A stretch of 64,000 nt of DNA from Thermoactinomyces intermedius (GCF_016055025.1 NZ_JAECVW010000004.1); one strand, 5' to 3'. Shown: positions 8,320 to 16,782, numbered from the stretch's first letter. Translations and numbers: made by a program. The notes: generated by a model not told the origin, from the letters alone.

Positions 8320-8823
8320 ATGTTAAGGGTTCTTCAAGTCTTCGGGATTTTGTGCCTGACGGCTCTGTTGATCAACGGTGTCACCATGACCCAACAGATG
8401 AAAAAGATCCAAAGCAGCTTGGACAAAAATTTGAAAGCGGTTTATCAATTGAATCAGGTGCAAGGAAGCATCATTCAAAAGAATGAGGAATTAACCCGGA
8501 TGACACAAACGCTGGATCAATTGGACGGTGATTTGAACGGAACCATCCAACAAACGGGCAAAACGTTAGATTCTTTGTCTGAAGTGGTCCATTACATCAG
8601 CGGAAGTCTGGATTTGAATCGCCAAACTTACCAATCTTCCGTAAACACCGGCAAAGAGATCGAAAAAGTGAATCAAACGCTGGCAGAGATGGAACCGCAT
8701 TTGAAAAAATTGGATCAATTATTGGGGCAATTATCTGAAACGACGCAAAAAGATCAGGAGCATATGAAGCGGTTGAATGAGTCGACGGAATCCTTAAACG
8801 GGAAAATCCCGGGAGTGAAATGA
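8320..8823 (+). CDS. Membrane-anchored coiled-coil protein 2 of accessory operon
   Basis: The 167-residue product has an N-terminal hydrophobic helix (about residues 4-22, VLQVFGILCLTALLINGV) and then a long helical region rich in Q, N, L and S with repeated LDQLDGDL, LDSLSEV and LDQLLGQL-like segments spaced near seven residues. AAAGGAGGGAG lies directly before ATG 8320. It starts 12 bases after the previous gene and overlaps the next by 4 bases, which indicates coupled translation. No known domain is recognised. The layout matches its neighbours, so these are probably paralogues or parts of one assembly (inference). Confidence 0.82.
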   Translation: MLRVLQVFGILCLTALLINGVTMTQQMKKIQSSLDKNLKAVYQLNQVQGSIIQKNEELTRMTQTLDQLDGDLNGTIQQTGKTLDSLSEVVHYISGSLDLNRQTYQSSVNTGKEIEKVNQTLAEMEPHLKKLDQLLGQLSETTQKDQEHMKRLNESTESLNGKIPGVK

Positions 8824-9359
8824 GCATGAGTAAATCATCATTGGGTTTATCCGCATTGACTTGTGTTTTGTTGGTTGTGCTTGCCGGAAACACTTGGCTG
8901 CAATTGGGACTCCAGGACCGCATCGCCAGCGATTCCAAAAAACTGAAGGAAACGCTGGATCAGTCGGCGGCAAAATCGGAGCAAATGAATAAACAATTGG
9001 AAACGATTGCAGTCATCAAGCAAAAAACCAATCAATTGCAACACAAAATCACAAAAATTCAAAATAACACAGGAGATTTGGAAGAGGAGTTGATCCAATT
9101 AGATAAAGTGGTGGCGTCAATTGCAGATCATGTTGAATGGATCGGAAAAGAGACCAATGCCACGACAGCCGGCTTAAACGGGATCCGGACATCTCTTGCC
9201 AACAGTGCCGGATATTTGCAGTCCATGGCAGACAGCAATCAGAAAATCCGCCAGTCTCTTGCCAATATGGTATCGACACAAAAAGAAATCAATCAAAATC
9301 TGGAAGAAATGAATGACAAGACGGACTTCATCCCTCCGCTCAGGGGGAAAGAACAATGA
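8820..9359 (+). CDS. Membrane-anchored coiled-coil protein 3 of accessory operon
   Basis: The 179-residue product has a hydrophobic N-terminal helix (about residues 8-26, LSALTCVLLVVLAGNTW) and then a predicted extracytoplasmic coiled coil with Q/N-rich heptads. The middle contains QKTNQLQHKITKIQNNTG and the end ESNxxI-like segments repeating LANSAGYLQSMA and LANMVSTQKE. ATG 8820 overlaps the previous stop in ATGA form; a second in-frame ATG at 8826 is possible. It also overlaps the next gene by 4 bases (ATGA at 9356). No catalytic motif and no recognised family. Function unknown. Confidence 0.82.
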   Translation: MSMSKSSLGLSALTCVLLVVLAGNTWLQLGLQDRIASDSKKLKETLDQSAAKSEQMNKQLETIAVIKQKTNQLQHKITKIQNNTGDLEEELIQLDKVVASIADHVEWIGKETNATTAGLNGIRTSLANSAGYLQSMADSNQKIRQSLANMVSTQKEINQNLEEMNDKTDFIPPLRGKEQ

Positions 9360-10030
9360 AAAACGCATGGAACCGGCACCATGTGAAGGCAGGTTTGACC
9401 GGGCTTTTGTTGGTTCTTTTGAGCATGCCGTTTTTAAGCGGATTCAGCGATCATGTGTTGTTAACTTCGTTATCCAAGTATAACATTTTTCAAATCATCA
9501 AAGATCTGGTGGGATTGACAGACCAAATGATTGATGAGACCGAAGCTCTGGAGGATCAAGTCAAACAGGCGGGCCGGTCTTTGGGGGTGTTGGATCAACA
9601 ATTGACGTTGGCGGAACAACAAATCCGGATCAACCAAGGCATCCGGACGGAACTTGAATCGCAACTGCAGGGAAATATCTCCGCCCGCGACAAGATGGAG
9701 CAAATCTTGATCCGGCAAAAGGAAACCTCTTCCTTGACGGGGCAAGTATCCGCAAGAACCAATGAAATCTCCGGACAGATGGAGGAAGTGATCGGGGATT
9801 TCGGCAATGTTGCAGCCGTCACCGGGGACATTGGGAAAAACAGTCAGCAACTTCACCCGCTGATGGACGATTTGATGGTGGAGTTGAACAAATCTTACGA
9901 TAATTTGCGTTTCATCCGGCGGATTGTTGAATGGCTGGATGACCTCAAAGGCAAGATCGGCCTGAATGGTTCCGGATCCGGTCCGACGACAGGGGGAGAG
10001 TCACATGAGGATACCATGGCTGATCGCTAA
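9356..10030 (+). CDS. Secreted or membrane-anchored coiled-coil protein 4 of accessory operon
   Basis: This is the largest of the set, 224 residues. A basic start (MKNAWNRHHVK) is followed by a hydrophobic stretch (about 13-29) that could be a signal peptide or an anchor. Residues about 45-190 are helical with heptad-like leucines (ALEDQVKQAGRSLGVLDQQ, LTLAEQQIRINQGI). The C-terminus is a short Gly/Ser/Thr-rich tail (NGSGSGPTTGG) that looks disordered. The gene overlaps the previous one by 4 bases and the next by 26 bases, in another frame. It may differ from its neighbours in being released rather than anchored. No known domain. Confidence 0.8.
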   Translation: MKNAWNRHHVKAGLTGLLLVLLSMPFLSGFSDHVLLTSLSKYNIFQIIKDLVGLTDQMIDETEALEDQVKQAGRSLGVLDQQLTLAEQQIRINQGIRTELESQLQGNISARDKMEQILIRQKETSSLTGQVSARTNEISGQMEEVIGDFGNVAAVTGDIGKNSQQLHPLMDDLMVELNKSYDNLRFIRRIVEWLDDLKGKIGLNGSGSGPTTGGESHEDTMADR

Positions 10031-10517
10031 TGCGGTATTGTTGATCTTGTTTGGAGCCGGTACCTACCAACAAATCGTGAACCAAAAAAATACGAACCTG
10101 GTGATGGAAGAAGTTTATCAAAATATTTCACGCTCCAGAAAGTTGACACAAGAGACAAACCGGCATTTGGCTCCGCTTGCGGAAACGGCCACCGTGATGC
10201 AAGAGATGAATCAACAATTGTCGGACACGAAAAAACGCCTGAATCATATGAACGAGAAAATCGGGAGGGTCAATGCCAGTGAACAAAAGATCATCACCGG
10301 ATTGGATGAATTAAACGGATATACCAAAAATGTATATGAAGGATTGGGGGAAATTTCCTCCCAAAACAAAGAAATCAAGCAATTGAGCCAAACGATATCC
10401 GAACAGTCAAACCGTGAGAACCGTAGTTTATTGGACTTATCCAAGCTTACTCGTCAATCGATTCAAGAATTAAATCAATTAAACAAAAAACTGGCATGGC
10501 TTGGTTTATTGCCTTGA
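10005..10517 (+). CDS. Membrane-anchored coiled-coil protein 5 of accessory operon
   Basis: The 170-residue product starts at ATG 10005, preceded by AGGGGGAG, inside the end of the previous gene. Residues about 4-21 (PWLIANAVLLILFGAGTY) form one hydrophobic helix. The remainder is a Q/N/E-rich helical region with heptads, such as MQEMNQQLSDTKKRLNHMNE and IKQLSQTISEQSN. It shares layout and composition with the four preceding products and has no recognised domain. The extensive overlap with the upstream gene points to tight co-translation and fixed ratios of the products (inference). Confidence 0.8.
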   Translation: MRIPWLIANAVLLILFGAGTYQQIVNQKNTNLVMEEVYQNISRSRKLTQETNRHLAPLAETATVMQEMNQQLSDTKKRLNHMNEKIGRVNASEQKIITGLDELNGYTKNVYEGLGEISSQNKEIKQLSQTISEQSNRENRSLLDLSKLTRQSIQELNQLNKKLAWLGLLP

Positions 10518-10536
10518 TCGCAAAGGAGTTTCCGTC

Positions 10537-10704
10537 ATGTTTTTCAGTATGCTTTATTTGGTGGATATTTTGGGAACCGTGGGTTGTGCTGCGATGGCAA
10601 TCTATGCCGTCATCCGGCAGCGTCCGGTGATTCAGTGGTTGTGGAGGCTGGTTTTCATCAACCTGATTTATCTTGCAATAACTGGAATCAGTTTGTTGTT
10701 TTAA
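10537..10704 (+). CDS. Small two-helix membrane protein closing the coiled-coil operon
   Basis: The 55-residue product starts at ATG 10537 with AAAGGAG 8 bases upstream, 19 bases after the previous stop. It consists of two hydrophobic helices (about residues 3-22 and 34-54) joined by a short basic loop (VIRQRPVIQ). It has no known family. Its place at the end of the operon, before a clear terminator, suggests a membrane partner of the coiled-coil proteins (inference). Confidence 0.72.
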   Translation: MFFSMLYLVDILGTVGCAAMAIYAVIRQRPVIQWLWRLVFINLIYLAITGISLLF

Positions 10705-10713
10705 CCTCAAAAG

Positions 10714-10745
10714 GCCCGGATTACTATTAAAATCCGGATTTTTTT
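10714..10745 (+). terminator. Terminator of the coiled-coil operon
   Basis: CCGGATT at 10716-10722 pairs with AATCCGG at 10731-10737 and is followed by seven T residues. Confidence 0.85.
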
Positions 10746-10865
10746 ATGGTTATATAAAAAACATTCATTTCAAATATTATTGAAAGGGTTTACTTGTTTA
10801 GTTAAATTTGCTTTAATGATAATGTTATTTTTGGCTTTATAAAACCGAAAGGAATGAAGAACGCA

Positions 10866-12050
10866 ATGATGGACTATATAGGCATCATAGGTATCTTTGT
10901 CGTGATGGGTGTGGCATGGTTGTTTTCAGAAAACAGAAAAGCAATCAACTACAAAGCCATCGGCATTATGTTAGTTCTTCAAGTGATTGTGACCTGGGGG
11001 ATGTTGAGCACTCAGATCGGGGCCATCATCATTAACGGCGTTTCCGCCGGGATTTTAAAGCTGGTCGATTTTGCCCATGCCGGAATCGACTTTGTGGTGG
11101 GCGGATTAAAACCGGAAGGTGTGGACACGGTCTTTGTCATTGATGTATTGTTGCCCATTGTTTTCTTCTCGGCATTTATGGCCGTTCTGACCTGGATCGG
11201 GATTTTGCCTTGGGTGATCCGGGTTGTGGGGGCTGTGGTTTCCAAAATCACCGGGCTGCCAAAATTGGAAAGTTTTAATGCCGTCAGCTCCATCTTTTTT
11301 GGACAAAGTGAAGCGTTGCTGGCGATCCGTACCCATCTTGACGGGTTGAAACGTGAGCGGCTGTATATGCTTTGTGCCTCTGCGATGGGATCGGTCAGTT
11401 CGACGATTATCGGAGCGTACATGACCATTTTGCCTCCGACCTATGTGCTGGTGGCATTGCCGCTCAATATGTTCAGTGCCCTGATTATTGCCTGCATATT
11501 GATGCCGGTGCAGGTGGACAGCGAAAAAGATGTGATTAAAATTTCCAACGACCAGGGCCGCGGGTTGTTTGAAGTGATCGGGGAAGGGGCATCCGACGGT
11601 ATAAAGCTGGTGGCCATCATTTCCGGGATGTTGATCGCATTTATCGCGCTGATGGAAGGAATCAACTTTGTGACCACCAACTTGACCGGATTGACCTTGC
11701 AAAACATTTTGGGATATATTCTGATGCCGTTTGCCGTGATTTCCGGTGTGCCGGTGTCTGAAGCGGTGACGGCCGGCGGCGTGATGGGAACCAAAATCAT
11801 TTTGAATGAATTTGTCGCCATGCTCCAGTTCCAGGACATGATTCCGAAATTAAGCGAAAAGACGGTTGCCGTGGTGTCCACTTATTTGGTCAGCTTTGCC
11901 AACTTCAGCTCCATCGGCATCATTGCCGGGACTTTTAAAGCGATCTCGGAAAAACAAATGCCGGTGGTGGCCGGTTTCGGCTTGAAATTATTGTTTGGAG
12001 CCTCTTTGGCCAGCTTCCTGACGGCGGCAATGACCGGATTGTTTATTTAA
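10866..12050 (+). CDS. nupC: NupC-family concentrative nucleoside transporter
   Basis: This is a polytopic membrane protein of the CNT family that imports nucleosides with a cation. About 394 residues is the usual size. The family signatures are visible: IFFGQSEALLAIRTHLDGL (near 142), SSTIIGAYMTILPPTYVLVA (near 178) and, near the C-terminus, VVSTYLVSFANFSSIGIIAG (near 335). The start is uncertain between ATG 10854, 10866 and 10869; AAAGGAATGAAG lies close to the first, so I favour 10866. A terminator separates it from the coiled-coil operon upstream, and another follows it, so it is a single-gene unit. The preferred nucleoside cannot be read from sequence. Confidence 0.92.
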   Translation: MMDYIGIIGIFVVMGVAWLFSENRKAINYKAIGIMLVLQVIVTWGMLSTQIGAIIINGVSAGILKLVDFAHAGIDFVVGGLKPEGVDTVFVIDVLLPIVFFSAFMAVLTWIGILPWVIRVVGAVVSKITGLPKLESFNAVSSIFFGQSEALLAIRTHLDGLKRERLYMLCASAMGSVSSTIIGAYMTILPPTYVLVALPLNMFSALIIACILMPVQVDSEKDVIKISNDQGRGLFEVIGEGASDGIKLVAIISGMLIAFIALMEGINFVTTNLTGLTLQNILGYILMPFAVISGVPVSEAVTAGGVMGTKIILNEFVAMLQFQDMIPKLSEKTVAVVSTYLVSFANFSSIGIIAGTFKAISEKQMPVVAGFGLKLLFGASLASFLTAAMTGLFI

Positions 12051-12064
12051 AACGAAAAACCTTG

Positions 12065-12092
12065 CCCAGCGGATTTTTTCGCTGGGTTTTTT
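12065..12092 (+). terminator. Terminator after nupC
   Basis: CCCAGCG at 12065-12071 pairs with CGCTGGG at 12080-12086, followed by six T residues. Confidence 0.88.
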
Positions 12093-12136
12093 CATGAAAA
12101 TATTGCATTTGGGAGGAAGATCCGATACGTTAAAAG

Positions 12137-12304
12137 TGATAGGCAACATCTGTGGAAGAGTTGCACTATCATTTTCCTGTTTTTTTAAAAGGTGAATATC
12201 AAAGTTTGGAAATCTGCTTCGAGCCATTGGGACGGGGACAGAAAGGTAACGGATACCTGCGCCTTTTTTCGTCTCGGATGGGTGACGATAAAAGGCGTTT
12301 TTTT
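12137..12304 (+). promoter_or_regulatory. Structured leader with terminator-like hairpins upstream of panB
   Basis: The 290 bases between nupC and panB hold no gene. A first hairpin pairs TGATAG and CAAC (12137-12147) with GTTG and CTATCA (12160-12171), followed by a T-run near 12180. A second, stronger hairpin pairs CGCCTTTT and TCGTC (12260-12273) with GACGA and AAAAGGCG (12284-12297), followed by seven T residues. The second stands 38 bases before the panB start, so transcripts entering panB from upstream must read through it. This suggests attenuation. I see no T-box, SAM or other known riboswitch signature. Confidence 0.55.
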
Positions 12305-12341
12305 CTCTCGCCCAAGGGCCCAAATTTGGGAGGGAGTTTTG

Positions 12342-13205
12342 ATGTCGGGAAAAAAAGTGACCAAACGAACGTTGCTCGGCATGAAGCAAAAGCAAGAGCC
12401 GATCGCCATGATTACAGCTTATGATTATCCTTCGGCGCGTCTGGCAGAGGAAGCGGGAGCTGATATTTTGCTGGTGGGCGATTCTTTGGGAATGGTCGTT
12501 TTGGGATATGATTCGACCATCCCCGTGACGCTGGATGATATCTTGCATCATACCAAAGCGGTGACCCGGGGAGCCAAAAAAGCCATGGTCATTGCCGATT
12601 TGCCGTTTGCAACCGCTCATCTGCCGGAAGGGGAAGTGTTGAAAAGCGCAGCCCGCCTGATGCAGGAAGGACTGGCTTACGGGGTAAAAATGGAAGGCGG
12701 CATCGAAATTGTTGACAAAGTCAATCGTTTAACCATGGCAGGGATTCCCGTGATGGGGCACCTCGGTTTGACCCCTCAATCAGTGAATCAATTGGGCGGG
12801 TATGTGATCCAGGGGAAAGATTTGCCTGCGGCGAGACGTTTGCTTGATGCGGCGCAACGGTTGGAAGAAGCCGGAGCATTTGCCATCGTGTTGGAATGTG
12901 TTCCGGAAGAATTGGCGGAACTGGTGACCCAAAAGGTGGGGATTCCCGTAATCGGAATCGGTGCAGGACGCCATTGCGACGGCCAGGTTTTGGTGTATCA
13001 TGATTTGTTGGCCATGGCCGGCGACTTCCGGCCATCCTTTGTCAAGGTTTATCAAGATGCCGGGGAAGTCATCCGGAAAGGGATTGCCGCCTATGTGCAA
13101 GAGGTGAAAGAGAGAAGCTTCCCGGCGGAGAAACATGTCACTCACTTAAAAGATGAACTGATTCATGAATTATACGGATCAAGTGAAGGAGAAACGGACC
13201 AATGA
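12342..13205 (+). CDS. panB: 3-methyl-2-oxobutanoate hydroxymethyltransferase
   Basis: PanB transfers a one-carbon unit from methylene-tetrahydrofolate to 2-oxoisovalerate to give ketopantoate, the first pantothenate step. The protein has 287 residues from ATG 12342, which follows GGGAGGGAG; upstream in-frame codons have no such site and would pass through the leader hairpin. TIM-barrel motifs seen are MITAYDYPSARLAEEAGAD (near 24), LVGDSLGMVVLGYDST (near 45, metal aspartate) and GIGAGRHCDGQVLVYHD (near 206). It overlaps panC by 4 bases (ATGA). Confidence 0.96.
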   Translation: MSGKKVTKRTLLGMKQKQEPIAMITAYDYPSARLAEEAGADILLVGDSLGMVVLGYDSTIPVTLDDILHHTKAVTRGAKKAMVIADLPFATAHLPEGEVLKSAARLMQEGLAYGVKMEGGIEIVDKVNRLTMAGIPVMGHLGLTPQSVNQLGGYVIQGKDLPAARRLLDAAQRLEEAGAFAIVLECVPEELAELVTQKVGIPVIGIGAGRHCDGQVLVYHDLLAMAGDFRPSFVKVYQDAGEVIRKGIAAYVQEVKERSFPAEKHVTHLKDELIHELYGSSEGETDQ

Positions 13206-14053
13206 AAATCATCCAAACGGTCGCTGAAATGCGAAAGGAATTAAAAAAGCAAACCGGGACGATCGGTTTTGTGCCGACTATGGGCTATTTGCATGAAGGC
13301 CATCTCAGTCTGGTGGAACGGGCAAGGAAGGAAAACGATGTCGTGGTCCTGTCCATTTTTGTCAACCCTTTGCAGTTTGGCCCCAATGAAGACTATGACC
13401 GGTATCCGCGGGATCTCGACCGGGATGCCGGACTGGCCGAAAAGGCCGGAGTGGACTTCATTTTTCATCCGGATGTCCGGGAGATGTACCCGGAGACACC
13501 GCTGACACAAGTGAATGTGACACAAATTACGGAACGGTTATGTGGAAAGAGCCGGCCCGGTCATTTTGCAGGTGTGGCCACAGTGGTCAGCAAACTGTTT
13601 CACATCATTCAGCCGGACCGTGCTTATTTCGGGTTGAAAGATGCTCAGCAAGTGGCCGTGATCGAACAAATGGTCCGGGATCTCCATTTTCCGGTTACGA
13701 TTGTCCCTTGTCCGATCGTCCGTGAAGAAGACGGTCTGGCCATGAGTTCGCGAAACGTTTATCTGTCTCCGGAGGAAAGAGAACAGGCGCTGGTGATTTC
13801 CCAAGCTTTACAGCAAGCCAAAGAACGGGTGGAAAAAGGTGAACTGGTGGAAGCCCGCGATGTCATCCGGTTTATTTCGGAACGGATTGAAACCCGGCCG
13901 CTGGCACGCATCGAATATGTGGAAGCGGTGAGTTATCCGAAATTGGAACCGGTGGAACGGTTGGACCGCCCGCCGGTCTTGGTAGCGGTGGCCGTTCACT
14001 TTGGAAAGACGCGTTTGATCGATAACTTTTTGTATGAAGGGAAGGGGGAGTGA
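13202..14053 (+). CDS. panC: Pantoate--beta-alanine ligase
   Basis: PanC condenses pantoate and beta-alanine with ATP to form pantothenate. The 283-residue length is standard. GFVPTMGYLHEGHLSLV (near 21-37) carries the HxGH-type nucleotide motif, VNPLQFGPNEDYDRYPRD is near 57, and GLKDAQQVAVIEQMV (near 145) and EDGLAMSSRNVYLS (near 176, with the KMSKS-like loop) follow. AAGGAG precedes ATG 13202 inside the end of panB, and panD begins 3 bases after the stop, so panBCD is one operon. Confidence 0.97.
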   Translation: MKIIQTVAEMRKELKKQTGTIGFVPTMGYLHEGHLSLVERARKENDVVVLSIFVNPLQFGPNEDYDRYPRDLDRDAGLAEKAGVDFIFHPDVREMYPETPLTQVNVTQITERLCGKSRPGHFAGVATVVSKLFHIIQPDRAYFGLKDAQQVAVIEQMVRDLHFPVTIVPCPIVREEDGLAMSSRNVYLSPEEREQALVISQALQQAKERVEKGELVEARDVIRFISERIETRPLARIEYVEAVSYPKLEPVERLDRPPVLVAVAVHFGKTRLIDNFLYEGKGE

Positions 14054-14056
14054 AAC

Positions 14057-14440
14057 ATGTTCCGGTACATGATGAAAGGGAAAATTCATCGCGCCACGGT
14101 AACAGAAGCCAATTTGAATTATGTGGGCAGCATCACGATTGATGAAGAAATCTTGGAGAAAGTGGACATTTTGCCCAATGAAAGAGTCCAAGTGGTCAAC
14201 AACAATAACGGAGCCCGTCTGGAGACATACGTGATTCCGGGGGAAAGAGGCAGCGGAGTGATTTGTTTAAACGGGGCGGCTGCCCGCAAAGTGCAACCCG
14301 GGGATCAGGTGATCATCATGTCTTATGTGATGTTGGAAGAAGAAGAGGCCCGGAAACATCAGCCGAAAATCGCCATCATGGATGAAAACAACCGGATTGT
14401 GGAATTGATCGGGAAAGAGGTTCACGGTGTTGTTTTGTAA
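14057..14440 (+). CDS. panD: Aspartate 1-decarboxylase, pyruvoyl type
   Basis: PanD makes beta-alanine from aspartate for pantothenate synthesis. It is made as a pro-enzyme that cleaves itself between Gly24 and Ser25 (YVGSIT is visible here) to create the pyruvoyl cofactor. The 127-residue length matches the family, and the R/N/G pattern of VVNNNNGARLETYVI near 53 is present. GGGGGAG stands just before ATG 14057. It is the last gene of panBCD and is followed by a strong terminator. In Bacillus dinG is next; here a TPR gene follows instead. Confidence 0.97.
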   Translation: MFRYMMKGKIHRATVTEANLNYVGSITIDEEILEKVDILPNERVQVVNNNNGARLETYVIPGERGSGVICLNGAAARKVQPGDQVIIMSYVMLEEEEARKHQPKIAIMDENNRIVELIGKEVHGVVL

Positions 14441-14485
14441 ACCGGGCCGATCCTGTTTGAAACCCATCCATGCCAATGGTTTGAA

Positions 14486-14517
14486 ACTCCCGCATCTTTG
14501 ATGCGGGAGTTTTTTTG
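14486..14517 (+). terminator. Terminator after panBCD
   Basis: ACTCCCGCAT at 14486-14495 pairs with ATGCGGGAGT at 14501-14510, followed by T residues. Confidence 0.93.
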
Positions 14518-14591
14518 TGAAAAAAGGTATGGAAAAGGAGGCGCGGAGTTAGGCTAACTACATAAACGATGTTGTGGATGGAGGAGAAAAA

Positions 14592-15968
14592 ATGGTTCAT
14601 CAACAATGGCTGAAATGGGCGGAGTCCGCGATCAAAGAGATTGAAAAAAATTATTCCCAAAGCCCGGCATCCAAGCGGCCGGTATGGCGCCGGCGTTTCA
14701 TGGAAATCAAGCGTTCTTGCGATGAGATGTTGGAAGCTTGGGCGCAAGTGGAAGAGCAATTGGCGGAACTGACGAAGAAATGTCCCGGTTTATCGTCATC
14801 GGTCCAGGAGTTAGAAGAAGAGTTTTGGATAAACGAATCGGCCGTGCGGCAGTTTCGCCAGGGACAGGGATATTACGGACTCACGATGTTTCAAGAGGCG
14901 GGAAATATTTTTAAAAAGGTCATCGATGATGAACCGGATTTTTTATTGGGCCGGATTTATTACGGACTGACGCTGTTCCATGAAGGAAAGTTTACCGAAG
15001 CGAGCCGTCAATTCCAATTGACAGCCAACACGGCAAGGCATGAGGCGTTTGCCGGTTTTGCCCGTCACATGCTGGGATGTATTGCGGTGAAGGAAGGAGA
15101 TGACCGCGCGGCGATCCGTCAGTTTAAAAAAGCGGTGGAGCTCATGTCGGACCATAGCGACGCCTGGTTCAACATGGGGGTTTGCCACTACCGTTTGAAG
15201 GAATACCATGAGGCCATTCCTTGTTTTTATCAGGCGTTGTCGACCAATCCCGATGATTGGGAATCCATGTATTATCTTTCGAATTGCTACCGTGAGATCA
15301 AGGAATGGGGAAGTGTTTCTTTCTGGCGGTTGGCCACCTATGAAAAAACCAAACATCCGCATGTGTTGGAATCGATTGCTCATGATTATGAAGAAATGGG
15401 TTTGCCGCACAAAGCTTTGGAATGGTACCGGCGTTTGGCCGCGAAGCATCCGAAGCATCCGGGAGCCTATCATGGAATGGCGTGGAATCTTTTTTTAACC
15501 GGAAAATCGGATGAGGCTTTCAGTTGGATCAAGAAGGGGTTGTCCTTGTTTCCGAAACACTCGGGATTGTTGTTGGCTTATGTTTGGATGTGTATGGATG
15601 TCCATGACCATCACCGGGCGGAAAAAGCGTTGAATGCCTTGCCGGATGAGGTGGCAGAAGAACCTGTGTGGACGGCGGTGCGTTCCAGGCTTTCCATTCA
15701 TACCGGAAATGTGAATGAAGCTGCCGATTTGGCCGAGAAGCTGTTACAACAAGAGAATTCGTCGATCCGGGCGATGGGACATTATCACAAAGGAAGGGCT
15801 TTGATGGAAAAAAGGGATCTTCAGGAAGCGATCCGGCATTTCCGTCAGGCTCAAAAGTTGGTTTCATCTTGGAAAGATCCGTTGTTTTTTGAAGGGATTT
15901 GCCATTTGATTGAAGGACATCCGGATGCCACCCGTAATTGCTGGAGTCAGTTATCTTTAAAAAAATGA
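14592..15968 (+). CDS. Tetratricopeptide-repeat protein
   Basis: The product (458 residues from ATG 14592, with GGATGGAGGAG upstream) has no signal peptide and is probably cytosolic. After an N-terminal helical part of about 80 residues there are several TPR-like units with the A8/G8/A20/P32 pattern, for example YGLTMFQEAGNIFKKVIDDE, YGLTLFHEGKFTEASRQFQL, FNMGVCHYRLKEYHEAIPC and KGRALMEKRDLQEAIRHFRQ. TPR domains mediate protein contacts; the partner is unknown. It lies 10 bases before ku on the same strand, which suggests co-expression but not a shared function. Confidence 0.85.
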   Translation: MVHQQWLKWAESAIKEIEKNYSQSPASKRPVWRRRFMEIKRSCDEMLEAWAQVEEQLAELTKKCPGLSSSVQELEEEFWINESAVRQFRQGQGYYGLTMFQEAGNIFKKVIDDEPDFLLGRIYYGLTLFHEGKFTEASRQFQLTANTARHEAFAGFARHMLGCIAVKEGDDRAAIRQFKKAVELMSDHSDAWFNMGVCHYRLKEYHEAIPCFYQALSTNPDDWESMYYLSNCYREIKEWGSVSFWRLATYEKTKHPHVLESIAHDYEEMGLPHKALEWYRRLAAKHPKHPGAYHGMAWNLFLTGKSDEAFSWIKKGLSLFPKHSGLLLAYVWMCMDVHDHHRAEKALNALPDEVAEEPVWTAVRSRLSIHTGNVNEAADLAEKLLQQENSSIRAMGHYHKGRALMEKRDLQEAIRHFRQAQKLVSSWKDPLFFEGICHLIEGHPDATRNCWSQLSLKK

Positions 15969-15978
15969 GGTGTGAGTC

Positions 15979-16782
15979 ATGCATACCATGTGGAAAGGAT
16001 CGATCAGTTTCGGTCTTGTCAATATCCCGGTGAAAATGTATGCAGCCACCGAGAGCAAAGACGTTCGTTTCCGTTACCTTCACAAAGAATGCCGGACACC
16101 GATCAAAACCGTGCGGACTTGTCCGCATTGCCAGCGGGAAGTTCCTTGGGATGAAGTGGTGAAAGGCTTTGAATACGCAGATGGAAAGTTTGTGGTGCTT
16201 GAAAAAGAGGAGCTGGACGCGATTGCGCCGGATTCCGACAAGGCCATTGAGATTTTGGATTTTGTCGAGTTGAAAGAAATTGATCCGATTTATTTTAACA
16301 AAACCTACTATTTGGGGGCACAGGATGAAAACAACAAGGCTTATGCCTTGCTTCGGAAAGCGTTGGAAGAAACCGGGAAGATCGGGGTGGCCAAGGTGAC
16401 GATCCGTTCCAAACAATCCTTGGCCGTGATCCGGATTTACCGGTCCTGCCTCGTGATGGAGACCATTTTTTATCCGGATGAAGTCCGGAACATCGAGGAA
16501 GTTCCGTATGTGCCCGACAATGCAAAAGTGACGGAAAAAGAATTGAAAATGGCGACCCAATTGATTGAACAATTGACCACCAAGTTTGATCCCGAAAAAT
16601 ACAAAGATGAATACCGGGAAGCTGTCCAATCCGCCATCGATAAGAAAATCAACGATGAAGAAATCGTCGAAGCCCCGCATCGCCGACCGGAAAAAGTGGT
16701 CGACTTGATGGAAGCGCTGCAAGCCAGTATCGATGCCACGAAAGGAAAAAAAAGGGGCCGCAAGAAGAAAGCTTCTTCCTAA
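15979..16782 (+). CDS. ku: Non-homologous end joining protein Ku
   Basis: Bacterial Ku binds double-strand DNA ends as a homodimer ring and recruits LigD. This 267-residue protein has the core start MWKGSISFGLVNIPVKMY, the central KGFEYADGKFVVLEKEEL (near 55-72) and ELKMATQLIEQLTTKFDPEKY (near 188), all typical of the family. The C-terminal tail is rich in lysine and arginine (KGKKRGRKKKASS), as in other Bacillus-type Ku proteins, where it helps DNA binding. The matching LigD polymerase and ligase parts are about 20 kb away (36836 and 36205). The stop overlaps that of the convergent small gene at 16779. Confidence 0.96.
   Translation: MHTMWKGSISFGLVNIPVKMYAATESKDVRFRYLHKECRTPIKTVRTCPHCQREVPWDEVVKGFEYADGKFVVLEKEELDAIAPDSDKAIEILDFVELKEIDPIYFNKTYYLGAQDENNKAYALLRKALEETGKIGVAKVTIRSKQSLAVIRIYRSCLVMETIFYPDEVRNIEEVPYVPDNAKVTEKELKMATQLIEQLTTKFDPEKYKDEYREAVQSAIDKKINDEEIVEAPHRRPEKVVDLMEALQASIDATKGKKRGRKKKASS

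Noticed and set aside
12093..12341. Possible T-box or SAM riboswitch before panB
   Set aside because: No T-box sequence (AGGGTGG-type) and no SAM-riboswitch core is found; only hairpins with T-runs.
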